From assembly GCA_008973525.1 (NCBI GenBank), contig WACJ01000222.1, forward strand, positions 496,001 through 560,000: a stretch of 64,000 bases of DNA, read 5' to 3'. Positions 23,011-32,760 of this stretch are shown here, piece by piece. The stretch is from Stenopsyche tienmushanensis. Taxonomy: Eukaryota; Arthropoda; Insecta; Trichoptera; Stenopsychidae. The notes beneath the pieces were generated by a model that was not told where the DNA came from, searched no databases, and was given only the letters and a program-made list of their open reading frames with translations. The stretch's first letter is position 1, and each line of letters starts with the position of its first letter. The position numbers were made by a program, and so were the translations under genes.

Positions 23011-25735
23011 CAATTTGTTATGCAAGATTTAACGGATATATCATGTTGGCACATATTGCTTTTGTTGTTGCTAAGGTAAACATAGCATAACAACCGCCGA
23101 TTTCATATGTATTTGCCAAGCGTTTGGTCTTCGGTGGACTATGCCATGAGACGGTAAAATACAAACGTCATCATTTCAATTCAATAGCAACACATCGAAA
23201 ACGTTTTCAAGTCACTTTTAAATTCCATATATGGCTTCCATAACATCGTTTATACGACGACAAATTAAAAATAAATATCTGCAATGATATTGCGATTGTT
23301 AGAAAATTAATATTTAATTTGCGTCAAATAATTTATCGGATTAATTAAATCAATTGGTCTATCCTGGTTTCAAATATTGTTTTAATATCATACCTAATTG
23401 CTGTGCCTGTGTCAAACACGCTTCGGATCAAATGGTGCTTGGATGGTATTAATTTGGCATTTTAAGATACAAATATTTTCGCAACTAATTAATAGGCCGA
23501 ATTTGTAAATTCATTCATTTTAACTGAAAACCACGGAAGCTCTCCACAGATATACATTATTTGTTGGTATTATGATCGCCATCATTCTCGTCTTCCCCTT
23601 AGGAATTTATCCGTCGCGTTTGAGTACTCAGACAATAAATCAATGTCGTGATTCGACAAATTTCGTCATAATTAAATTCATTATTTAAGACAAACGGATA
23701 TCCGCTGCCGGATGCCTCCGTATCTGGGAAGCGGCGTGATGATACATAGCACCACGTGAAATCAATTAGCGTTATTTACGAACCATTAGAGCATTTAATT
23801 GATGAAACCATTTCGGAAACTTTGCTACTTCCTTTTTACCAACGAGTTTCCTTGCGGATAATTCCGCTTAAAATCGGCGAAAATTTGGCCAAATAATGCT
23901 TTGAATAATGCCAAACAGGTGAAAAATTGGACGAGTTGAGTAAAAGAAAGGACTGTTGGTCCATTAGGGTGTTTCTGTACGGTAGGGATACTTGAAACCA
24001 GACATCGTTGCTCTAATGGAGTAGAGTGCATCATAAAGCTATCGGGAGCATTTCGTTTCGTTATCCGTCGCGTGCTTCCATATTACGGCGAGCTTTTGCC
24101 TCAGGCTCGTATTTGTGCAAAAAACTTTATTGGAGCTTTATCAAACATTACTAGTCCGGATCGCTTTGTCTAGCCTGAGGTATAACCGAGTTAGTGTGTT
24201 GCATAAGATTTATTGGCATTGCTTTTACCCTGCAAGGCACGTATATAGCAGGGATTGCACTCACAAGGAAATGAGTAAATAGGCTTAGCAAGTGAGTAGC
24301 CGTGAGTCAACTTAAGGTAACGCGAAAGCTTGTAATACGGAGCTTTGAGCTTTGAAAGCTCACTGAATACCAAGCAGAATTACCAAGAAGCCTTAGTCCA
24401 CGTACTTCTTCTTTGACATGGAACGTGACGTCATAATATCCTCTGTTCAATCATTTCTCTTCACTGGGCATCGGGAGTATTGTGCCTGATGAAATATTCT
24501 TCAGAATTTCGCATAAATAACGACACTTCTACGTGCAATTGAAAGCAAATACTTTTCTGCTCAGAGAAAAAAATTAAAATCGTAAGGATATTGTAATTTA
24601 AATCCATGTTTTATGACATTTGTAGTATATAAAATTTCATGGTGTGTGTTCTATTATATAAAATAACACTTTAAATACGGGATATTTATTCTAATACTTA
24701 CAAATCTTTCCTTATTAAAATAAGGCAATGCATTTGACGCATAACGTCAATAAATATATTCGATGAATATATTTGGAGGGTGTTTAATATTTTGAACACT
24801 CCCCTCTTCATTGACAATGTAAACAGAACAAGTTCAATTTCTTAACAAGATTTTAAATTTACATACACATTTTGTATTGTATTCTATTTGAAAAGCTTGG
24901 GAATATTGCTTTACTAAAAAGTTATCATCATTTATTAAAAAAACGTATAGAAAATTAAAAAATTAAATGATTTAATATTTCATAAGTTTGAATTTTCTTA
25001 GTTTTTCTAATATATATATATAGCTATTTAGCTTTTGTATACTGAAAAGCTATCTGCAAATATATTAATATTCATGAAAGCTCAATGCCTTTTTTATAGC
25101 TCAATGCTTAATTATGTTATCCTCAAGTTGCTTTTTAGTTTTTAGCATATAGTTTTTTAAGCGTGGTGTCGATAACCACAGCTTATAATTCAATAAGCTT
25201 TATTTTGTTACATCAAATATTTACAAATTATATTACCGTATATTTTAGAAGAATTATGCTAAAGTCGAAGTATTTTTTCTAGGGATCGACTTCGAGTACG
25301 ATTCTTATATGAAAATTTATTTATAAAAATATTTAAGGTTTGGTCTTTCCGTTTCATTCATACAACATATATTTCATTAATGAGATATTTGAAATTGTAT
25401 ATCGTTGGCAATCTACAAATAATCCAGCTGATAACCACTTGTTGCAAAGCGCATGCAGTCATCAAGGTGATTATCTATCAAACGTGCCCGATATTTAAAT
25501 TATATGTATTTAATGAGACAATGACGATTCGCATAAATATATACATCCAACGCATGATGAAATTCGGGGATAAAATTTGAATATTTTTCTGGATTCATCA
25601 CCCTCGATATATGAGAAGACAAGACGGCAGACATCAGACAGCGACTAGCTAGATTGGGGGCTCATTATCAATCGAACTTATTTCCTGCGATGCTGTATGG
25701 TCTGTTCCAGGTTACCCTGGACTAGTCACACAAAG
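23011..25735. other. Long non-coding stretch with island
   Basis: 23540-24480 is mixed-composition DNA without an exon-like frame. 24480-25600 is strongly AT-rich, with a TA repeat near 25010. 25600-25735 becomes GC-richer as repeat X approaches. No gene supported. Confidence 0.4.
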
Positions 25736-26300
25736 AGTGTCTTCCACTGATCCTTTAGCCTCACGAGAAACGTTACGCGCGGAGCGTCCAGGTGCCCACC
25801 ATTTTTGCTCCACGCCATCCAGAGGAGACGAGATTTCCGCGGGAAATATCAGCTTCAGACCATGTGCACCCGTAGGTGCGATGGAGGAAGAAGGACAAAA
25901 ATTAAGCTAAACTTGAAGGGAATCCTACCACGGGTTCACTGGCACCACGAGTCCAACCTCAGTTTGAAGGGGGCTGCAGCAGATGATGGACTGCGGGGGC
26001 TTCTTCTACTCTCCTGTTTGCCTAGGCTGTTAAGGATAGTGGTGAACCTTTGACACAGTCTCCACCAACTACTGTAATTGGCTGTTCCACACACCCCTTT
26101 ATGGGTACGCAGCACAGGGTAACCCGCGCACCCAACTCATGTTAGCTGGGCTACCCCAGCAGCGTTTGATGAGCAAACCGACGAGGTTACTTTCGCACAC
26201 CTCTACTCCAGATCATTACCCCAGGTGTTCAACCGTTGCCCACGGGTGTAGAGTTGACCTCTGGGGCTTTATGGGTGGGCATCGTGGAGTCTTTGATTAA
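25736..26300 (+). repeat. GC-rich dispersed repeat X, copy 1
   Basis: From 25783 to about 26295 this matches the reverse complement of 45696-46094. Conserved blocks include GACACAGTCTCCACCAACTA, ACACCCCTTTATGGGTACGC and TTCAACCGTTGCCCACGGG. Copy 1 has about 100 bp of different or extra sequence at 25835-25990. No reading frame is conserved between the two copies, so this is probably an untranslated part of a retroelement or a SINE-like unit. The frames at 25805-26053 and 26236-26529 are not supported. Confidence 0.7.
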
Positions 26301-26501
26301 TTGTAATTCAACGTCAACGTCGCACACCAATGAAACTGACTCCACAGGAGGTGGATGGAGATTGATTCCAAAGACGATTACTTCTCCGCAGCAAGTTCAT
26401 TCTTTCCACTTTGAACAGGCTGCGGCTACGAGGCACAGAAGACTCAAACTCGAGCTTAGAAGTGAATGTAAACTCAAGCTGAACCTTAGACTGAGCCTTA
26501 A

Positions 26502-27320
26502 ATGGCGGCTAGTATTGCGGAAGGTCTAGCTAGGTTGATGCCTAACATCGGTGGCCCTAAGACAAACCGTCGAAGACTATATAACGAGGTGGTGCACTCG
26601 GTACTATTGTACGGAGCTCCGATATGGGCCGAGGCACTACACTTCGAAAGGGCCAGGCTCAATCTGGCTAGAGTACAAAGGAGAAGCGCGATCAGAGTCG
26701 CAGCAGCATATCGCACAATGTCAGAAGACGCAGTCCTGGCACTGACTGCCATTCCGCCAATCGACCTGCTCGCAAAAGAAAGGAAAGCTATACGCACCGG
26801 GGAAACCAGGCAAAGAGCTAGGCAGTCCACCATGGTGGAATGGCAGTCCCGTTGGGACAGCTCCACCAAAGGTCGATGGACCCATCGGCTCATCCCTGAC
26901 CTTAAGCTCTGGACAGCTAGGAAACACGGTCAGCTGTGCTACCACCTTACCCAGGCACTCACTGGGCATGGCTGCTTTGGTAGCTACCTGCACAGGATTC
27001 AAAAAGAGGCCGGTCCAAATTGTCACCACTGCGGAGCGGAGCTGGACGATGCCGCGCACACGCTATTCGACTGCCCGGCTTGGAGCACAGAGAGGGACAC
27101 ACTGCGGGAGGAGCTTGAAGCCAATTCACTCACTCCCAGCAACATGGTCCCTGCGATGCTAACCAATGCCAGGGCATGGAACGCGTTGTCCAGATACGTC
27201 GCGAGCGTTATGCTGCAGAAGGAGGATGCTGAACGACTGAGACGTCGGACACGCACCGAAGCATCCTCCTCCTCCTCAACCCATGAGCGAGAAAACCCAG
27301 CAGAGATATATCAAGAATAG
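26502..27320 (+). CDS. R1-clade LINE ORF2 C-terminal fragment (272 aa)
   Basis: The frame begins inside ORF2 with IAEGLARLMPNIGGPKTNRR, the RT thumb-side phrase of R1-type elements, followed by VVHSVLLYGAPIWAEAL and RRSAIRVAAAYRTMSEDAVL. A Trp-rich segment (WQSRWDSSTKGRWTHRLIPD) leads to the zinc knuckle CHHCGAELDDAAHTLFDC (C-x2-C-x8-H-x4-C), the family's C-terminal nucleic-acid-binding motif. A hydrophilic, Ser-rich tail ends at TAG. The ATG at 26502 is internal methionine created by truncation, not a native start. Endonuclease and RT catalytic domains are absent, so it cannot mobilise itself. Frames on the minus strand and other plus frames are shadows. Confidence 0.92.
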   Translation: MAASIAEGLARLMPNIGGPKTNRRRLYNEVVHSVLLYGAPIWAEALHFERARLNLARVQRRSAIRVAAAYRTMSEDAVLALTAIPPIDLLAKERKAIRTGETRQRARQSTMVEWQSRWDSSTKGRWTHRLIPDLKLWTARKHGQLCYHLTQALTGHGCFGSYLHRIQKEAGPNCHHCGAELDDAAHTLFDCPAWSTERDTLREELEANSLTPSNMVPAMLTNARAWNALSRYVASVMLQKEDAERLRRRTRTEASSSSSTHERENPAEIYQE

Positions 27321-27556
27321 AAGAACCGTGAAGAATTCACGTTAACACGAGGCCCTAGAGGGACACATACCGCCACTCTAGAGCAATAATTCGCGGTAGC
27401 CGGGTGGCGGCGGAACCGGAGGAGGGGTTTAGTGAGTCTGGCGATGCTCAGTCAAATACTAGCGAGACGCATTACCAATGCTTAGTGAAACCTCACACTA
27501 CCTCAGAAGGAGGTGTCTTCTTGAAGATTCCCCTCCTTCGAAAAAAAAAAAAAAAA
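26502..27556 (+). mobile_element. Young 5'-truncated R1-clade LINE with poly(A) and TSD
   Basis: The insertion is bounded by a perfect 14-bp target duplication, AGACTGAGCCTTAA, at 26488-26501 and 27557-27570. A run of 17 A (27541-27557) closes its 3' end. The body is the last part of ORF2 (26502-27320), about 220 bp of 3' UTR and the tail. A perfect duplication, an uninterrupted frame and a clean poly(A) all indicate a recent insertion. Truncation at the 5' end is the usual result of target-primed reverse transcription. The site is an AAGCTGA-type minisatellite, not 28S rDNA, so this lineage is not behaving like site-specific R1. Confidence 0.9.
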
Positions 27557-27720
27557 AGACTGAGCCTTAACTAGACTCGAAGCTCGAAGCTGACTAAGCC
27601 ATAGAACAAGGCTCAAAGCTCGCTCGGAGTTGAGCCGAAGTTCACTCGGAGCTGAGCTGAAGCTGAACCAAATCTATGCCGAAGCTGACTCAAAGCTTGA
27701 CTGTATGTGGGATCGTTTTC

Positions 27721-30700
27721 ATATATTTATGTAAAAATATTTTTTTCCGAAATTCGCGGAAGTTTTCGGGATATACCAAATTTTGTTTTAAGATCGACCG
27801 GTCGATCATGGTCGACCGGTTGGGTATTCCTATCTTATCACCAATAATTTTGGAACATTATCCCTTTCGATCCATGTAATAAATATTATAATGCAGTTTA
27901 AAATATGGATATAACTCACCTTTTTATGTGGGGCAATTCCAAATATTACAAATTGGTGAAAATTATACAAATATTTAGCGATAATTTACAAAAATGTGCA
28001 TATTTACAAAATTTAGAGAGAGCGTCCTTTACCGACATCGATTTTTGTTTATCTACGTTCGTTATTAAATAACCATCAAATATGGATGTATCTATTTGGG
28101 GAACACAAATCATAGAATTCGATTTAATACTTAGACTTTTTCACTTTCATGTAATGCCGTAACCACAGTCGCCTTCGACAAAGAAGAAGAGATTCAACTG
28201 AAGAAATTTCTTCTAAGAAGAAATACAATATAGTGGAAGTGGAATGCGATTTTTTAACTTCAGTACATAAAAGGTTTACTACTTTAATAGTTTATGTTTA
28301 CAATATGTATGTATTGCAAGTGGATGTATCGCAAAAATCGAATTATTCGCCAAAATTAATTTATCTTATTTAGAGAAGTTTGAGCAAATTAAGTTTGTCT
28401 TCGTTTTGATGTGTCCGCGTAGACGGTACGCATAGATTTATTTGGCGAAATAAGTAAGTATTATCTGCTGACGTATGACGGTATTTGACGGTAGCTGTGC
28501 ATCAATGGGTTAAAAAAGAACTGTAAAGCGCAGTGAATAGGACGAAAGCTTATAAATAAAATTAATTTCGTCAATAACATATTGGACAAATATTACTCAT
28601 ACAAAAAATGCATTTTTGAATTGCACGCCAAAATTTTTATTTTTACATAATGATAGTATTTACTTTTATGCGTAAGTTGTAGTTCGAGGCATTTAACCAT
28701 TATATTAATTAATGTAATATATTATATTTGATTGGTATGTTGTTAATATTATGGATGCTGCAAAATTGTGTTTTCAATAACGCTTTGCTCTAAATAAGTA
28801 ATATCGCCACAATGTATAAGGGATGAAAGGTTAATTATTTTTTTGAAGTGAGGAGCGCGTCTGGTTTTCTTCGCTAATTTGAGAGATCATATCGCATGAA
28901 TATAATAAAGTTAGTATCTTTTGTACGAAAACTCAGGGTGACTTCCAAACGGGCCGACCTTTGAAAGGTTGAGCTAGTTTAATAATTTACGATAGAGATA
29001 ATGCAAAATATATCAACATAAAGATGACATTTTTTGTGCGTGGACGTCTGTAAAATATTCAATTTTGAACGAATCTTTTGTATATACGGTTTTATTGTGA
29101 CATATTTCACGGGGAGGGGATTTGCGGCAATAAACCTAAATTCAGGGAGCATCCCTTAAAGAAAGGCTTTAAACGAGTTATAGACGATGTGCGATGACCT
29201 GGTCAGATATGAGGGACCAGGACGTATCCATAATTCAGTCGATTTTGATATTCTTTATATTGACCGACCGTATGGAAGGATACGAGGGATGTGAAGTGTT
29301 TTATCTAATAAATTGTGTAGATGTTATTATTGCATTTTTATTTCAATGAAATGTCACGTCGGGAATGTAAATTAAATGTTCATGTAAATTTTCATTAAAA
29401 AAGGTTTTTTTTTTTGGGTAACGTGGCGTTATAATTTCAAGGATATCTGACTCCTCAGACGCTTAAGAGTTAAATTTGTGAAGATGTGCCATCGTCTGAA
29501 TTTTAATAAGACGACTGCGAAGATATCTAAGGACATTTGCATTGGAGTCTAAAAAGCGAAATGGAAATTAATTCCATGAAAAACAAGACTTATTTCGTTT
29601 TATTGCCATGGTCCTTAATCATGTAAGTTGCTCAGTTATCAGGCCCATTGTATGAGCTCTCTTGGCAATCCTTGTAGTAAATTTGACATTGTTCTCAAAA
29701 TGCCATTGTGTTAAATGAGCGCTAACCAAGAATTTACGACACCTTCCCTGTTAGGAACAAAACTATGAGTTGTAAATCTAACGTGGAACCGCAGATAAAC
29801 TCGAATATACACGTATGCAAAGCCCTTGTATGCTCTGTATACACATTTGACTTTCAAAGAAAATGCCCTTGGAAGAAACCACGTATAACAAAAACGGCTA
29901 TATAGAGAACCAAGCAATAATTAATCAATATAACTAAATCCGACAAAAGTTGAATGCATAAATGGATTGCTAAAAACACGCAGGGGAATAATATTGGATG
30001 CAATATATGGAAGACTTTTTGACTACTACACTGAAAACCTGTATCAAAATCATTGCAGAATCCTTTTCCTTAAAATCAACATCCACTTGAATGACCTGGG
30101 TGAGTTTTGTGTGATGAGGTTGAGCGTTGATAAGGAGATGAATGATTGATGGGAAAAACTATAGAATGTGATCTTTTTCAATTAATTAACTATTAAATAT
30201 ACTTTAAATGAAAATTAGCATATTAAAACTGTATGTAAAAACGTTAATTCTTAGTCCGTATCTTACAGCCCTTAAATTTTAAACGTCGGTATACTCGAGT
30301 AGCACATAACTAGGATCGTCTGTATAAGTTCATTTAACGAATTTATCAGGATTTGTTGAAAAAAGAGCCAAATGCAAAGGAAAACGGAAACAAACCCTTT
30401 TTTACTCGGCGCAGTAAAGGTGAAATTATATTCATTAACGAGCTTATACAGGAAAAAAGGTTTTGCGGGTTGAGGGCCTCGGCGTTGAGTTATTGTGGAA
30501 GGGTTAGTACCCCCAAAGTCATAATTGCCATCGCAGATATGAATTTCAAGATATTTATTGTGTGCCCTAAAAGCCTAAATACAAATTTTCGGATGCTATA
30601 AATATGGCCTCGCTCCAAAACTCGTATATCTTGCGCAATTAAACGTAACGAAAAATAACAGGTGAACGAATATTTAAAGCCGTTTTTTTCCAAAACCCTT

Positions 30701-30758
30701 TACTAAGAATACATGACATAATTTAAATTTTTATTTTAAAACAAAGTATCAAACATTA
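27721..30758. other. Long AT-rich non-coding stretch
   Basis: Includes a GATCGACCGGTCGATC palindrome at 27793-27808. 28140-28500 and 29000-29300 have some balanced sequence. The frames at 27676, 29711, 29967 and 30353-30693 lack domains and look random. No gene or clear repeat recognised. Confidence 0.4.
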
Positions 30759-31047
30759 CTAGTAATTATCCGGTATGCGTTGCAATGCCACGTCTCGCAT
30801 AACAAGCTGCGTACACAATCAATATTTTTACTATGCCTATGTTATTCTCGCAAGTGTAAACAATAAGTTGACAAAGTTTTATTGTAATCGGATGAACGGT
30901 ATGGCAGCACATTAAATATGGACAAACAAACATTGATTTTTTATATCAGACTATGCCTGTGTTACTCGCGTAATCCTTAGCAATAAATGGACGAAGTTTT
31001 ATTGCAATTTGATGAACGGTATGGCAGCGCATTACATACGAACAAAC
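30759..31047 (-). mobile_element. Non-autonomous Helitron, nearly complete
   Basis: The minus-strand 3' end CTAG (30762-30759) is followed by T, with the hairpin GGCATTGCAACGCATACC next to it. Two tandem units follow (GAACGGTATGGCAGCACATT and GAACGGTATGGCAGCGCATT). The 5' TC terminus is degraded around 31030-31050. Non-coding. Confidence 0.8.
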
Positions 31048-31795
31048 AGAATAAATCTTATTTCATTATAAATAAATAATGAGAATAAATTTTTGCTTTA
31101 GGATATATACAAACATCTAACCAAAAATATTCGATAAACACATTGTTCTAACATGTTGCGATAAAATCAATAGCTTTAAGACCAAGACCAAATCGACACT
31201 CAAATTAGATTTGAAATCCGTTTTCGTCAATATTTTTATCATCCAATGCAAGAAAGGAAAAGCTTCTAGAATTGGAGAATCATCGAACCGTCAAAGTTCA
31301 TTTCAAAGATATTCAGTTATAGTTGGCAATAGAATAAGAGTTTTCTTCTATTGAAGAACAAATGTTTTATAACATTTCTTAGGAAACTTATTGCCAAAAT
31401 ATATATTTTATCGATAGACATGGTATGAATTGTGGTTTAAATTGGCATTTATTCAATTTAGGCATTATATCAATAACTTAAACATGCAATATATCAAAAG
31501 CACAGCTTAGACGTGTTCATTCTATAGAAACACACGATTGATTTAAATGCAAATTTATTCTTATATTTGCTAAATATGCTTCTCAATAAATACCAACCAA
31601 ATTCAATTGGCAAATCTTCGATTTTTATGTTGGTGTTGCCTTGCAATTTTTGTTACAAAAACATTTCAGGCTTTAAAAATATCCGAATTCGTTCAAAAAT
31701 ATTTTTTTTCTCGTGAATCTTCATAGATTTCATATCAATGCTAATGGTATGTTTTTTAATTGAATGTTCCATATATTATTATATTGCATACAAGC
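31048..31795. other. Non-coding; tRNA upstream flank
   Basis: AT-rich sequence without recognised features. The last part forms the 5' flank of the tRNA gene. Transcription of that gene should rest on its internal A and B boxes. Confidence 0.4.
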
Positions 31796-31867
31796 GGCCC
31801 CATGGTGTAACGGTTAGCACTCTGGACTTTGAATCCAGCGATCCGAGTTCAAATCTCGGTGGGACCT
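31796..31867 (+). tRNA. tRNA-Gln (anticodon TTG)
   Basis: A 72-nt gene without CCA. The D arm contains the A box (TGGTGTAACGGTTAGC). The anticodon stem CTGGA/TCCAG holds the loop CTTTGAA, giving anticodon TTG for CAA codons. The T stem CCGAG/CTCGG with loop TTCAAAT contains the B box. The discriminator is T. No intron. The acceptor stem GGCCCCA/TGGGACC pairs except at position 3 (C) with 70 (A), one mismatch where a U-A pair would be expected; this could be a mutation or error. A T7 run at 31879-31885 is a good Pol III terminator. Confidence 0.94.
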
Positions 31868-31878
31868 ACAAGAAGCTC

Positions 31879-31885
31879 TTTTTTT
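31879..31885 (+). terminator. Pol III terminator of tRNA-Gln
   Basis: Seven consecutive T, 11 bases past the tRNA 3' end, the usual position and length for RNA polymerase III termination in animals. Confidence 0.85.
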
Positions 31886-31996
31886 AATTTATTGTGACAT
31901 AGCAAAGCCATTTTAAAACCCAATACGATTTAAGAATCAGTATTGAATTAATTTCGCAATCACTTTATTTTCTGGATTCCGCTCATGTTATGGTAT

Positions 31997-32310
31997 TGTT
32001 AGGATGGCCGCGCTAACGCACGGGTCCGTTATTCTTTCAGATTATGTGTAGCCAAACGGATGGATGGGGATAAACGGGTATCCGACCAAAAAATCTTCTC
32101 TAGGTGGCTTTGTATTCAGTACGAGCGAGAGAGATCTGGCTGCGAGAAGGACGTCCTTCCACAGCCAAGGTCAACCGACGACTCTTCCCGATTGTCGCCT
32201 CTTGCGCGTCACTAACCAACCGGCAATGGTGCATGCGCAGGAAACGATCCGTCGGTATGTAGGTACAATGTCTCCGTAGGGCCACAAGAGATGGCGCTGT
32301 TAAAATAGCA
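31997..32310 (-). mobile_element. Solo LTR-like repeat, minus orientation
   Basis: Matches the reverse complement of 46107-46417 along nearly its whole length. Shared blocks include GAGATGGCGCTGTTAAAATA near one end, ACAATGTCTCCGTAGGGC, and the AATAGACGGG/GATAAACGGG part near the other. Read on its own strand it starts TG...TTTTAACAGCGCCATCTC, a wording common at insect LTR starts, and ends ...TAACA. No internal retroelement genes flank it, so it is a solo LTR or a fragment. It lies 130 bp downstream of the tRNA. The two frames at 32064-32285 are non-coding shadows. Confidence 0.7.
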
Positions 32311-32629
32311 CTTTGTACCTGAAGAAAAACGATGTCGCTGTTAATCTGAATAATTAAATCTGCTCAGACTAACAGCGTTATTGCGTGGGGATGATAAATC
32401 GCTCATGCTACAATATGTATGATGAGGGTCCTCGATCAATCTATGATAGTTATGCTTAGACACATGATAATTTAAATGATAACAAAATTTTTATACTTAA
32501 TTTAATTTTAAAATGTTTTCTAGTTTACATCCCATTTCAAACGATGTTCCGTGACGGCGCTATCTTCAATTAGGATTTTTTATTGTGGGTACCTCTGTCG
32601 TGTAAATTGATTCTTTTGGAGACCCTATT
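32311..32629. other. Non-coding, nothing recognised
   Basis: AT-rich with one balanced patch (32540-32620). A short phrase at 32325-32345 repeats part of the LTR start (GATGTCGCTGTTAA), suggesting a further tiny LTR-like piece. Confidence 0.35.
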
Positions 32630-32760
32630 TGGTAGCTCGCACAGTCTCCAGACCTGACACCAGTGGATTTCTTTGCTTGGAGATGTGCTCTATTCTATGA
32701 CTCGCACGGTTTCCAGACCTGACACCATTAGATTGTTTTGTTTAAGGACATGCTGAATTT
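32630..32760 (+). pseudogene. Duplicated transposase motif (PDLTPxD), 65-bp period
   Basis: Plus-strand 32640-32690 encodes AQSPDLTPVDFFAWRCA, the conserved block before the third catalytic residue of many Tc1/mariner-like transposases (SPDL-x-P-x-D-FF). The next 65 bp repeat the block as ARFPDLTPLDCFV followed by a stop. Both copies share CTCGCAC (32636 and 32701) and CCAGACCTGACACCA. It is a tiny transposase relic that was tandemly duplicated. Confidence 0.65.

Larger units (their letters stand above)
26440..27720. repeat. Imperfect AAGCTGA/AGCTCGA minisatellite, split by a LINE
   Basis: Short units of about 10-12 bp built on CTCGAAGCT, AAGCTGA and GAGCC recur at 26445-26501 and resume at 27558-27720. 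The R1-clade LINE at 26502-27556 sits in the middle, and a 14-bp duplication flanks it. The array was therefore continuous before the insertion. Unit boundaries are too degenerate to give a firm consensus. Confidence 0.55.

Noticed and set aside
26498..27256. Minus-strand and alternative plus-strand frames over the R1-clade LINE
   Set aside because: They are shadows of ORF2, whose domain order and zinc knuckle are clear in one plus frame.
32064..32285. Two overlapping frames (71 and 61 codons) next to the tRNA
   Set aside because: They lie within a solo LTR-like repeat, and neither frame is kept in the other copy at 46107-46417.
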